Source of the DNA: Thermoanaerobaculales bacterium
Lineage (GTDB): Bacteria; Acidobacteriota; Thermoanaerobaculia; Thermoanaerobaculales; Sulfomarinibacteraceae
Reading direction: 5' to 3'
NCBI GenBank assembly: GCA_035358815.1
Contig: DAOPQC010000014.1
Location: 1-64,000 of the forward strand
Length of the DNA: 64,000 nucleotides
The notes under the pieces: generated by a model
Databases searched by the model: none
Seen by the model: the letters and a program-made list of their open reading frames with translations, nothing else
Told to the model about the DNA's origin: nothing
Position numbers and translations under genes: made by a program
Part shown: one piece after another, positions 1-8,018 of the stretch
Position numbering within the stretch: the stretch's first letter is position 1
Layout: every line of letters starts with the position of its first letter

Positions 1-1
1 C

Positions 2-1618
2 GACACCACGGTGGTCAACGACATCGACTACTACTACATGGTGCAGGCGCTCGGCACCACCGACGCCTGCTTCGGGCCGGTCTCCAACTGCGAGATCGTG
101 ACCCCGGTGCCCTGCTTCACCCCGGACCCGCCGACGACCTTGGTCGCGGGGGCGGCCGGCGCCAACCAGATCAGCCTCTCGTGGGCCAGCCTCGATCCAA
201 CCGCCACCAGCTTCAACGTCTACCGGGCGGTGGGCGCCTGCCCGCAGCCATCCTACGAGCTCATCGCGACCGGCGTCGCGACCACCAACTACCTCGACGC
301 CACGGTCTCCGGCGGCCTCACCTACTCCTACGTGGTGACGTCGAAGGACGTGACCGGCGGCTGCGAGTCGGCGCCCGGCAACTGCGCCCAGGCACAGACC
401 ACGGGCTCGTGCTTCGAGCCGCCGGCCTTCGCCGGCCTGCAGGCGGTGACCAACGCCGCCCAGACCACCTGCACCCTCAACCTGGGGTGGGACCCGGCGA
501 CCGTCTACTGCGGCGGACCGCCCACCTACAGCGTCTACCGCTCGACCACCCCCGGCTTCACCCCGAGCACGGCCAACCGGATCGCGAGCGGGGTGGTCGG
601 CACCGCCTACACCGACATGACCGAGCTCGAGTTCGGCGCCGTCTACTACTACGTGGTGCGGGCGACCGATGCCAGCACCGGCGTGGCGGAGGACAACCTG
701 GTCGAGGTCTCCAGCTCGCCCACCGGGCCGATCGACATCGGCACCTGGACCGACGACGCCGGCGACACCGGCACCGCCAAGCTCACCCCGACCACGCCAT
801 GGACCGTGGCGACGAGCGGCGGCCACAACGGCGTCAAGGTCTACGCCACCGGCTCCTACCCGGACAACGTCTGCGCCGGCATCACCTCGGACGAGATGCA
901 CCTCGGCACCGGACCGCAGCTGACCTTCTGGTCCAAGTACGCCCTCGAATCCGGCTGGGACAAGGGCGAGGTCCAGGTCTCGATCGACGGCGGCTCGAGC
1001 TGGGCCCGGGTGCCGGTCAACTACCCCGCCAGCTCCAGCTACACCAACGACGCCTGCGGCCTGCCCACCGGCACCTACTTCACGGGCACGAACAACAGCT
1101 ACGCCCAGTACTCGGCCTCGCTCGGCACCTGGGCCAACCAGGACATCTTGATCCGCTGGGTGCTGTCGTCGGACACCTCGCTCAACGGCTCCGGCTGGTG
1201 GGTCGACGATATCGCCATCACCAACGTCGAGGTGCCCTCGTCGTGCGACAGCGGGGCCTCGCCCTACCCGGGGCCGTTCGGCAAGGCCGCCCCGGCCGAC
1301 GGCGCCACCGGCCAGCCCACCACCGTGACCCTGAGCTGGAACGCCAGCACGAACAACACTGGCTACGAGGTGTGCATCGACGGGGTCGACAACGGCCTCT
1401 GTGACACGACGTGGAGCTACGTCGGCAACGTCATGGGCACCCAGCCGAGCGGCCTCCTGGAGAGCACGCCCTACTCGTGGCAGGTGCGGGCGGTCAACGG
1501 CAACGGCTCGACCGAGGCCGACGATGGCGCCTGGTGGCAGTTCATCACCACCCCGTTCCTGTTCGGCGACGGCTTCGAGTCCGGCGACAGCTCGGCCTGG
1601 ACGGCCACCGCGCCGTAA
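2..1618 (+). CDS. Secreted FN3-repeat surface protein, C-terminal part (5' truncated by window)
   Basis: The frame is open from the first complete codon, so the N-terminus and signal peptide lie outside the window. Two fibronectin type III-like domains (about residues 38-118 and 145-230, with patterns such as SFNVYRAVG and YSVYRSTTPG) are followed by a jelly-roll-like region resembling the choice-of-anchor J/MAM-like modules of secreted proteases (ends GSGWWVDDIAITNVEV), a third FN3-like domain (about 430-518) and a short tail GDGFESGDSSAWTATAP. The same tail ends the proteins encoded up to 4797 and near 39400. Many Cys residues suit an exported protein. A catalytic domain may lie upstream. 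Its function cannot be named. A strong terminator follows. Confidence 0.8.
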   Translation, partial: DTTVVNDIDYYYMVQALGTTDACFGPVSNCEIVTPVPCFTPDPPTTLVAGAAGANQISLSWASLDPTATSFNVYRAVGACPQPSYELIATGVATTNYLDATVSGGLTYSYVVTSKDVTGGCESAPGNCAQAQTTGSCFEPPAFAGLQAVTNAAQTTCTLNLGWDPATVYCGGPPTYSVYRSTTPGFTPSTANRIASGVVGTAYTDMTELEFGAVYYYVVRATDASTGVAEDNLVEVSSSPTGPIDIGTWTDDAGDTGTAKLTPTTPWTVATSGGHNGVKVYATGSYPDNVCAGITSDEMHLGTGPQLTFWSKYALESGWDKGEVQVSIDGGSSWARVPVNYPASSSYTNDACGLPTGTYFTGTNNSYAQYSASLGTWANQDILIRWVLSSDTSLNGSGWWVDDIAITNVEVPSSCDSGASPYPGPFGKAAPADGATGQPTTVTLSWNASTNNTGYEVCIDGVDNGLCDTTWSYVGNVMGTQPSGLLESTPYSWQVRAVNGNGSTEADDGAWWQFITTPFLFGDGFESGDSSAWTATAP

Positions 1619-1645
1619 CCGATCGTCAACCGCGATGCGAACCCA

Positions 1646-1675
1646 GGGCGCCGGGCAACCGGCGCCCTGTCTTTT
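1646..1675 (+). terminator. Rho-independent terminator of the FN3 surface-protein gene
   Basis: A perfect 9-bp GC stem (GGGCGCCGG / CCGGCGCCC) with a GCAA tetraloop is followed by TGTCTTTT. The same stem and loop recur at 4825-4854 after another gene with the same C-terminal tail. Confidence 0.85.
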
Positions 1676-1676
1676 G

Positions 1677-1718
1677 GTGACAGGTGATAAGTGATAGGTG
1701 ATAAGTGATAGGTGATAG
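1677..1718. repeat. Heptanucleotide tandem repeat GTGATAR, six units
   Basis: Six consecutive 7-base units (gtgacag, then gtgataa/gtgatag variants) lie directly after the terminator and before a G-run and the hexamer array at 1742. They are non-coding on both strands and too short and regular for CRISPR. Confidence 0.85.
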
Positions 1719-1741
1719 GGATCGGATGAGGGCCGATTCGT

Positions 1742-1771
1742 TTCCCGTTCCCGTTCCCGTTCCCGTTCCCG
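1742..1771. repeat. (TTCCCG)5 hexamer array
   Basis: Five perfect copies of TTCCCG in the gap before the sigma-factor gene. It is the first of about ten arrays of the same hexamer in intergenic DNA of this window. Confidence 0.9.
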
Positions 1772-1845
1772 CCAGTTGCCCCGGCACAACCTCGAGCCAG
1801 ACAAGAACCCACCGCTCGAGGATCTCTTGATGTGGGAGACTCGAT

Positions 1846-2385
1846 GTGGAGCTGGCGTTGACATCAATCCGCGGCCTGCCCAGCGATGAGCTCGAGGCCC
1901 TCTTCGAGCGCGACCGCGGCCGGCTGGTGCGCATCGCCTGGCGGATCCTCGGCGACCGCGACGAGGCCGAGGATGTGGTCCAGCAGACCCTGCTCGGCGC
2001 GTGGCGGGCTCAGCGGAGGAGCCCCATCCGCCGGCCGTCGTCCTACCTCGCGCGCGCCGTGCGTTGGAACGCCATCAAGCACAAGGCCGGTCGCGGCGAC
2101 GAGCTCTCGATCGACGCGCGGCCGGATGCGGCAGCAGACCGCGACGTGCCGGCGGACCGGCTCGACGTCCTCGAGCTCGAACGGGCCATCGCCTCGCTGC
2201 CGCCAGCCCAGCAGGTCATCATCCGCCTCCGCTTCTACCTCGGTCTCTCGTTCAGCGAGATCGGCAGGAACCTGTCCATTTCGACCAACACCGCGGCGAG
2301 CCGCACGCGCTACGCGTTGACCGGTTTGCGCCGGCGTCTCGGTGCGCCGCAACCTGGATCCAACAGGGGGGAACGCCATGAATGA
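1846..2385 (+). CDS. ECF-type RNA polymerase sigma factor (sigma70 family)
   Basis: At 179 aa this is the normal size for an ECF sigma. Region 2 (about residues 18-85) carries the -10 recognition helix with DRDEAEDVVQQTLLGAWR. Region 4 (about 115-170) carries the HTH with LPPAQQVIIRLRFYLGLSFSEIGRNLSIS. The GTG start was chosen because GGGAG lies 8 bases upstream; an overlapping ATG two bases earlier is out of frame. The next gene overlaps its stop by 8 bases, so the two are coupled. No classical anti-sigma (ZAS) domain is seen, which leaves its control unknown. Confidence 0.9.
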   Translation: MELALTSIRGLPSDELEALFERDRGRLVRIAWRILGDRDEAEDVVQQTLLGAWRAQRRSPIRRPSSYLARAVRWNAIKHKAGRGDELSIDARPDAAADRDVPADRLDVLELERAIASLPPAQQVIIRLRFYLGLSFSEIGRNLSISTNTAASRTRYALTGLRRRLGAPQPGSNRGERHE

Positions 2386-2701
2386 GCTTCGCTTTCCACG
2401 CTGGTTCGCCGTCATCGGCATCTTCGCGGGCATGCTGATCGCACTGATCGTGCCGCTGGCCGTGCTCATGGCCGGCGACGACCTCACTGCCGGCGCGAAG
2501 CTGCTGGTCATCATCCTCGCGCTGGTGATCGGCAGCTGCCTCGCCGGCATTGCGGCGGTCGTCGGCATGGCGCTGCCGGCCGCGGTCGTCGGCGGCGCCA
2601 TCGACCTGTCCCGCGTCACCCGCGGCCAGTGCTGTGCCCCGGACCGCTCCGCCGACGAGTGTTGCTCGGGGGACGCCAAGAAGGCAGATCCCGCCGGTTG
2701 A
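2378..2701 (+). CDS. Small two-helix membrane protein cotranscribed with the ECF sigma
   Basis: A 107-residue protein with two hydrophobic segments (about residues 10-32 and 42-75) and a short polar tail containing two CC pairs (QCCAPD, ECCSG). ATG at 2378 follows GGGGGGA and overlaps the sigma stop, so translation is probably coupled. Coupling and location suggest a membrane partner or regulator of the sigma factor, but it lacks the HxxxCxxC motif of zinc anti-sigma factors. The Cys pairs could bind metal or be redox active. I do not recognise the family. Confidence 0.75.
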   Translation: MNELRFPRWFAVIGIFAGMLIALIVPLAVLMAGDDLTAGAKLLVIILALVIGSCLAGIAAVVGMALPAAVVGGAIDLSRVTRGQCCAPDRSADECCSGDAKKADPAG

Positions 2702-2721
2702 TATCATGGGAGCCGTCCCGC

Positions 2722-2807
2722 GCCGGAGTGGCGGAACGGTAGACGCAGGGGACTTAAAATCCCCTGGGGACATCCCCGTGAGGGTTCAATTCCCTCCTCC
2801 GGCACCA
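2722..2807 (+). tRNA. tRNA-Leu (anticodon UAA), CCA encoded
   Basis: The acceptor stem GCCGGAG pairs with CTCCGGC, followed by discriminator A and encoded CCA. The anticodon arm GGGGA-CTTAAAA-TCCCC gives UAA. The long variable arm (TGGGGACATCCCCG) is typical of class II tRNAs and the T-arm has GGTTCAATTCC. It reads the rare UUA codon in this GC-rich genome. Confidence 0.97.
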
Positions 2808-2844
2808 GGCTTCGTTCTCGATCACCAGGAGAGAATGAAGCCTG
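2806..2844 (+). repeat. Inverted repeat immediately after the tRNA
   Basis: A 14-bp stem with one G-T wobble (CAGGCTTCGTTCTC with GAGAATGAAGCCTG, loop 2820-2830) starts in the CCA end of the tRNA. There is no U-run, so it is more likely a processing hairpin or repeat than a terminator. The left arm GGCTTCGTTCTCGA recurs at 2922-2935. Confidence 0.7.
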
Positions 2845-2848
2845 CCAC

Positions 2849-2871
2849 GGCGTAGTCCGAAGGACGAAACC
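2849..2871 (+). repeat. Interspersed GAA/GAA hairpin element, copy 1
   Basis: Layout GGC-GTA-GTCC-GAA-GGAC-GAA-ACC, preceded by GCCAC. The inner GTCC/GGAC stem is intact and the outer stem has one mismatch. Other copies lie at 4941, 33528, 58692 and 61091. Confidence 0.75.
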
Positions 2872-3012
2872 GGGCAGTTCGGAATCGGCAACGCCTGCCG
2901 AGAACTTCGCCCTGGCAAGCCGGCTTCGTTCTCGACCACGGGGTTTGACTTGGCCTTCGAGAAGGTCTATTTCTGGTCCGGCTGGAGACCATTCTCATCA
3001 AGGAGGGGGGGC

Positions 3013-4797
3013 ATGAAACGGATAGCTCTCGCAGCTTGCGCACTGATGTTGACCGTCGCGGCCTCGGCCGAGGCCGCCTACATCGTCGGCGACACCATCG
3101 CCGACTTCACGCTCAACGACGCGTATGGCACGCCGGTCTCGCTCTACGACTACCAGAACACGGTGATTCTGCTGAACTTCTGGACCAACACGTGAGGCGG
3201 CTGCATCGCGGAGGCTCCGCGACTGCAGGAAATCTGGGAGACCTATCAGGACCAGGGGCTCATCGTGCTCGGCATCGGCGTGGGGATGTCGGAGTCCGTC
3301 TGCCAGCAGTGGATCAACACCCACGGCCTGACCCATCCGGTGCTGTCCGACCCCGGCGGCGCCGTCTATAACCTGTTCGGCGACGGCTATGTGCCGTACA
3401 ACTCCATCATCGACGGCGAGATGGTCCTTCAGTTCACCGTCTCGGGCTTCGAGGAGCCCGTGGTCATCGCCATGATCGAGCAGCTGCTCGCCGAGCTGCT
3501 GCGGATCAACCACGTTCCGCTGAAAGACACCGAAGACAACCTGAACCCCTACCCGACGAACTGCTCGATCACCACGAACTACGCTCTGATCCCCGACCAG
3601 CTGCAGCTGCACTGGAACCTCGACGGCGGATCGACCTTCACCGACGTGGTCCTGACGCCTCTGGGCGGCGACGACTACACGGCCGAGATCCCTGCCCAGC
3701 CGTACGGCACGACGGTCTACTACTACCTGTCCGCCGCCGACACGGGCGGCAACGTGTCGACCCATCCCGACGGCGCTCCCACCGAGCTGCACAGCTTCTA
3801 TGTCGGGCTCGACACGACGCCGCCCATCATCGAGCACGAGCCGCTGGGCGACCAGACTCCTGTCACCTGGCCGGTGACGGTCAGCGCCACGGTCACCGAC
3901 AACCTCGGCGTCGACACGGTCACCCTCGAGTACCTGATCAACGGCGGCCCGGTGCAGTCGGCGCCGATGGTGCTCGAACGCGACGGTGTGTACTCTGCCG
4001 ACTTCTCCGGCTCGGTGTCGATCGGTGACACGGTCGAGTACCGGATCGTCGCCGTGGATTCCGCCTCGACGCCGAATACGGCCACCGATCCCGCTGCGGG
4101 ATACCACGCGTTCTCCATCGTCGAGCCGATTCCGGTGTTCGTCTACGAGCCGGACGGCACGCCGCTGACCGGCGGCGTCGTCCGCCAGTTCCTGGACGCG
4201 CGAGGGATAGCCTACGACACGGGTGCCTTGCTGCCGGAGAACTGCAGCCTCTACCGCACCATCTTCGTCTGCCTCGGCATCTACTCGAGCAACCACCAGC
4301 TCACGGCAGGCGAGGGCCAGGCGCTGGCAGGGTTCCTGGACAACGGCGGCGGGCTGTACATGGAGGGCGGCGACACCTGGTACTACGATCCCCAAACCGC
4401 CGTCCACCCGTACTTCAACATCGACGGGATCGCTGACGGCGCGGGCGACGCCGGGCCCATCGCAGGCGCGGCCGGCACCTTCACCGAGGGGATGACCTTC
4501 AACTACACGGGCGGGAACAACTACATCGACCACATCGCGCCGTTGGGCAGCGCGTTCGCGATCTTCCTGGAGACCACGCCGCAGTACATCAACGGGGTCG
4601 CCTACGACGGGGGCACCTATCGCACGGTCGGCACCAGCTTCGAGCTCGGTGGCCTGGTGGACGGGACCAGCCCGAGCACCAAGGAGGAGCTGCTCGAGCG
4701 GATGCTGGACTTCTTCGATTTGGACGAACTTCTCTGGCTGTTCAAGGACGGCTTCGAGTCCGGCGACACCTCGGCGTGGAGCGCCGTGGTGCCATAG
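3013..4797 (+). CDS. Secreted redoxin-like selenoprotein candidate (UxxC) with Ig/FN3-like region and GFESGD tail
   Basis: Translation from ATG 3013 (RBS AAGGAGGGG) gives a signal peptide (MKRIALAACALMLTVAASAEA), then a TlpA/AhpC-like redoxin domain (about 25-170). TGA at 3193-3195 is in frame at residue 61 and the same frame runs on to 4797. The context is LLNFWTNT-U-GGC, exactly the position of the first Cys in the family's NFWATWCxxC, so U61/C64 would be the redox pair. The presumed cis-Pro loop GYVPYNS is present. Residues about 180-370 are beta-sandwich-like, followed by a GATase-like/ThuA-like stretch and the tail KDGFESGDTSAWSAVVP. A SECIS-like hairpin lies 17 bases after the TGA. The alternative is a nonsense mutation, which the intact downstream frame and hairpin make less likely. 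No sel genes are in the window. Confidence 0.8.
3201..3228 (+). promoter_or_regulatory. SECIS-like hairpin for UGA recoding
   Basis: Twelve base pairs (3201-3212 with 3216-3222 and 3224-3228) are broken by a single bulged C at 3223 and closed by an apical GGC (3213-3215). Bacterial SECIS elements lie directly 3' of the UGA inside the coding region, with a G-rich apical loop roughly 16-37 bases after the UGA. Here 17 bases separate the UGA from the first loop base. Confidence 0.75.
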
Positions 4798-4824
4798 CCG
4801 CGCCTCGACCTCGATTTCTACCCA

Positions 4825-4854
4825 GGGCGCCGGGCAACCGGCGCCCTCTCTTTT
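4825..4854 (+). terminator. Rho-independent terminator of the selenoprotein gene
   Basis: The 9-bp stem GGGCGCCGG/CCGGCGCCC with loop GCAA and TCTCTTTT is the same stem and loop as at 1646. The two copies share flanks (CCCA before, CTTTTG after) although the upstream genes differ. Confidence 0.88.
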
Positions 4855-4856
4855 GC

Positions 4857-4902
4857 AGGGGTTGGGGGTTTGGAGTTAGGGATTAGGGATGAGGGGTCAG
4901 GG
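4857..4902 (+). repeat. G-run (quadruplex-capable) intergenic block
   Basis: Seven runs of three or more G are separated by short A/T-rich spacers (for example GGGATTAGGGATGAGGGG) directly after the terminator. Related blocks sit at the 3' ends of many genes in this window. Confidence 0.75.
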
Positions 4903-4935
4903 CGCCGCCCGCGCCCGCTCCCGTCCCGGCAACTC

Positions 4936-4970
4936 GCCACGGCGAAGTCCGCAGGACGAAGCCGGATCCG
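4936..4970 (+). repeat. Interspersed GAA/GAA hairpin element, copy 2
   Basis: GCCAC precedes GGC-GAA-GTCC-GCA-GGAC-GAA-GCC (4941-4963), followed by GGATCCG. The outer GGC/GCC and inner GTCC/GGAC stems both pair, flanking a symmetric GAA/GAA internal loop. Confidence 0.8.
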
Positions 4971-5013
4971 CGCCTGCTTCCGCAACCGGACACGCGTCCG
5001 GGCGCCGGTCGGC

Positions 5014-7692
5014 TCACGCGAGGTCCTTGGCGACCGTGACCAGCCCTTGCTCCCCGGCCGTGACCTCGAACCCGCGCCCCTGGAACAGCGCGATCATCCG
5101 CACGTTGTCCGCGGTCGTCTCGGCCACCACCCGCCGGATGCCCCAGCTCCGCGCGATCTCGAGGCAGGTGTCGGTCAACACGCCGCCGAGGCCGCGGTTC
5201 TGGAAGGCGTCGGTCACCAGCACCGCGTACTCGCCGGTCTCGTTGTCAGGGTCCGCGATCAGCCGTCCGACCCCGACCAGGGCCCGCCCGCCGCCGCTGC
5301 CGTCCTCGGTCTCGGCGACGATCGCGATCTCGCGATCGTAGTCGATGAAGCAGTACCGGGTGGCCGCCTCGTGCGTCGACCACTGGAAGAGATAGCGGAA
5401 GCGCGCGTAGAGAGCCTCCGGCGAGCAGCTCGCGAGCAGCGCCCGCCAGCGCGGCTCGTCCTCGGGCCGGATCGGACGGAGGGTCAGCGCGGCGCCGTCG
5501 CCCAGCGTCACGCGCCGCACCTGCTCCTCCGGGTAGGGGCGCAGCGCGAGGTGCGCGTACGGCCGGGAGGCCTCGGCGACCGGCTCGATCACGGCGCGAG
5601 CGTCGAGGGCCGCCGCCTCGCGCGAGCTCACCAGCAGCGGATTGACGTCGAGCTCCACGATCTCCGGGCAGTCGGCGACGAGGTAGGAGAAGCGGATCAT
5701 GATCTCGATCAGGCGATCGAGGTCGACCGGGGGCCGCCCCCGGTAGCCCTGGAGCAGCGGCCAGCAGCGCAGCGACTCCAGCATGCGCCGCGCCAGCCGC
5801 TCGTTGAGCGGCGGCAGCCCGAGGGCGCGGTCGCGGTAGACCTCGGCCATCACGCCGCCGAGGCCGACCAGGATCACCGAGCCGAAGATCGGGTCCTTCT
5901 TGGTGCCGAGGATCATCTCGGTGCCGCCCGCCGCCTGGACCATCGGCTGCACGGTGACGCCGGAAAGGAGCGCCGCGGGCTGCCGCTGCCGGGCCATCCC
6001 CAGGATGCCCTCGTAGGCGATCCGCACCGCGCCGTCGTCGCGGAGGTCGAGAGCCACCCCACCCACGTCGGACTTGTGGGAGATGTCCGGTGACAGCACC
6101 TTGAGGACCACCGGGTAGCCGATCTGCCGGGCGTGCTGCACCGCCTCCTCGGCCGAGCTCGCGGGCCGCGGGAGCGTGCCCGGGATGCCGTAGGCCTCCA
6201 GGAGCTGCTTGGTGGCAGCCTCCGACAGCGTCGTCCGCTCGGCAAGCGGCGCGAGGGTGCGTCGCAGCTCCGCGCGATCGACCGCGAAGCTGACCGGAAC
6301 GTCCTTCGGCGTCTCGTACAGGATCTCGAGGTTGCGGCCGTAGGCCACCAGCGTCATGAAGGCCTTGACCCCGTCCTCCGGCGTCGGGTAGGTGGCGATC
6401 CCGGCGGCGGTCAGGATCTCGATCCCCTCGCGCATGCTCCTGCCGCCGAGCCAAGCGGCGAGGATCAGCTTCTGGGTCTTGCCCGCGACCGCGGCCACCT
6501 CGCGGGCGATGGCGCTCGGGTTGGTCATCGCCTGCGGCGTCAGGATCGCGAGCACCGCGTCGACCCCCGGGTCGGCGAGGAGGATCTGGAGCGCCTTGGC
6601 GTAGCGCTTCGAGTTCGCGTCCCCGAGCACGTCGACCGGGTTGCCGTGCGACCAGAAGGGCGGCAGCGCCTCGTCGAGCCCGGCGAGCGTCGCGGCCGAG
6701 AGCTCGGCCATCACCCCGGAGCGCGCCATCAGCGCGTCGGTCGCCATGACCCCGGGCCCGCCAGCATTGGTGATGATCCCGAGCCGCGGGCCGGTCGGGC
6801 GCTTGTGCCGTCCGATCAGCTCGACGCAGTTGAAGATGTCGCCGATCTCGAACACCCGCGCGATCCCCGCCCGCTCGAAGGCCGCCTCGTAGACCGCGTC
6901 CTCCGAGGCGAGCGCGCCGGTGTGCGAGGCCGCCGCCTTCTCGGACTCCGGGAAGCGCCCCGCCTTGTAGGCCACGATCGGCTTGGTCCGCGCGAAGGCG
7001 CGGGCCGCGGTCATGAAGCGGCGCGCCTCCGACAGCGACTCGATGTAGAGGATGATCGAGTCGGTGCTCTCGTCCTCGCCGAAGTAGTCGATCAGATCGG
7101 CGAAGTCGACGTCGATCATGTTCCCGACCGAGACGAAGTACGAGAAGCCGACGTGGGCCTCGGCCGCCCAGTCGAGGACCGAGGTGCAGAGCGCGCCGGA
7201 CTGCGAGACGAAGGCGACCCTCCCCGGCTTCGAGGAGCCGCCCGCGAAGGTCAGGTTGAGGCTGCGGCCGGGGACGATCACCCCGAGGCAGTTCGGGCCG
7301 AGGATCCGCATCCCCGGGAAGCGCGCGGCCTCCTGCCGGACCTGCTGCTCGAGCGCCAGGCCCTCGCCGCCGGTCTCGCGGAAGCCGGCGGAGATGATGA
7401 TGAGCCCGAGGACGCCCGCCTCGCCGCACTCGCGGACGATCGCCGGGACCTGGGTCGCCGGGGCGCAGACCACCGCGAGCTCGGGCAGGCGCGGCAGGTG
7501 CGCAAGGCCTGGGTAGCAGTGCACGCCGAGCACCGACTCGCAGCTCGGGTTGATCGGGTAGACGACGCCGCGGAAGCCCGAGCCGACGACGTTGCGCAGC
7601 ACCGTCCCGGCGACGCTCTTCGGGTTCTCCGAGACGCCGAACAGAGCGATCCGCTGCGGCCTGAAGATGCGATCCAGATTCTGGGTGCTCAT
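5014..7692 (-). CDS. Pat-type acyl-CoA synthetase (ADP-forming)-like protein with C-terminal GNAT acetyltransferase
   Basis: At about 892 aa this matches the Pat/YfiQ architecture: CoA-binding Rossmann domain (about 5-110), succinyl-CoA-ligase-like domain with SQSGAL and the phospho-His-type motif ASHTGALAS (H257), ATP-grasp domain (about 500-720, VVLKVLSPDISHKSDVGG, GGVMAEV), then a GNAT domain (about 735-885) with the acetyl-CoA loop QNRGLGG. Family members acetylate lysines, classically on acetyl-CoA synthetase. Retention of H257 leaves open residual acyl-CoA synthetase (ADP-forming) activity. ATG 7692 begins the conserved MSTQNLDRIF start; a frame extension to 7746 is possible. It appears monocistronic. 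Confidence 0.88.
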   Translation of the reverse strand: MSTQNLDRIFRPQRIALFGVSENPKSVAGTVLRNVVGSGFRGVVYPINPSCESVLGVHCYPGLAHLPRLPELAVVCAPATQVPAIVRECGEAGVLGLIIISAGFRETGGEGLALEQQVRQEAARFPGMRILGPNCLGVIVPGRSLNLTFAGGSSKPGRVAFVSQSGALCTSVLDWAAEAHVGFSYFVSVGNMIDVDFADLIDYFGEDESTDSIILYIESLSEARRFMTAARAFARTKPIVAYKAGRFPESEKAAASHTGALASEDAVYEAAFERAGIARVFEIGDIFNCVELIGRHKRPTGPRLGIITNAGGPGVMATDALMARSGVMAELSAATLAGLDEALPPFWSHGNPVDVLGDANSKRYAKALQILLADPGVDAVLAILTPQAMTNPSAIAREVAAVAGKTQKLILAAWLGGRSMREGIEILTAAGIATYPTPEDGVKAFMTLVAYGRNLEILYETPKDVPVSFAVDRAELRRTLAPLAERTTLSEAATKQLLEAYGIPGTLPRPASSAEEAVQHARQIGYPVVLKVLSPDISHKSDVGGVALDLRDDGAVRIAYEGILGMARQRQPAALLSGVTVQPMVQAAGGTEMILGTKKDPIFGSVILVGLGGVMAEVYRDRALGLPPLNERLARRMLESLRCWPLLQGYRGRPPVDLDRLIEIMIRFSYLVADCPEIVELDVNPLLVSSREAAALDARAVIEPVAEASRPYAHLALRPYPEEQVRRVTLGDGAALTLRPIRPEDEPRWRALLASCSPEALYARFRYLFQWSTHEAATRYCFIDYDREIAIVAETEDGSGGGRALVGVGRLIADPDNETGEYAVLVTDAFQNRGLGGVLTDTCLEIARSWGIRRVVAETTADNVRMIALFQGRGFEVTAGEQGLVTVAKDLA

Positions 7693-7846
7693 GTCGACAT
7701 CAACCACCGGGGTGACGAGACGTTGGGCATGCGGGCGACCCGCCACCTGCGGCGGTCGCCTGGCCTGCTCCGGCGGACGAGTCTACCACCCGACGGCCGC
7801 TGAAGGCCCGAACGACGGGCCGCGCCCGGGCGCGGGGCGAGCAAGG

Positions 7847-7909
7847 TTGGTCGTCGAGGCCGGCTTCGAGGCCGGCGACACCTCGGCGTGGAGCGCGACG
7901 GTGCCGTGA
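7847..7909 (+). pseudogene. Orphan C-terminal GFESGD-type tail fragment
   Basis: Only about 20 codons, reading VVEAGFEAGDTSAWSATVP and then stop, remain in the 326-base gap between two minus-strand genes. The codons match the C-terminal tails of the genes ending at 1618 and 4797, but no upstream gene body exists. This is a fossil of a lost surface-protein gene or a mobile tail segment. The rest of the gap shows nothing else. Confidence 0.7.
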
Positions 7910-8018
7910 GGGAGGTTCGAGCAAGCGCTCCTGGTTTCGCGTGCGCACGACACTGGCAGCGGCCCCGCTCGCGTGCCGCCGCTCCGGGTGTGCCTTCTGC
8001 GTGCGCTTCCGGGGACCG

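Noticed and set aside
1677..1771. Tandem repeats considered as a CRISPR array
   Set aside because: Units of 6-7 bases with no unique spacers and no cas genes.
4870..7803. Two long plus-strand frames opposite the Pat-like gene
   Set aside because: The codon pattern mirrors the minus-strand gene, which has clear CoA-ligase, ATP-grasp and GNAT motifs.
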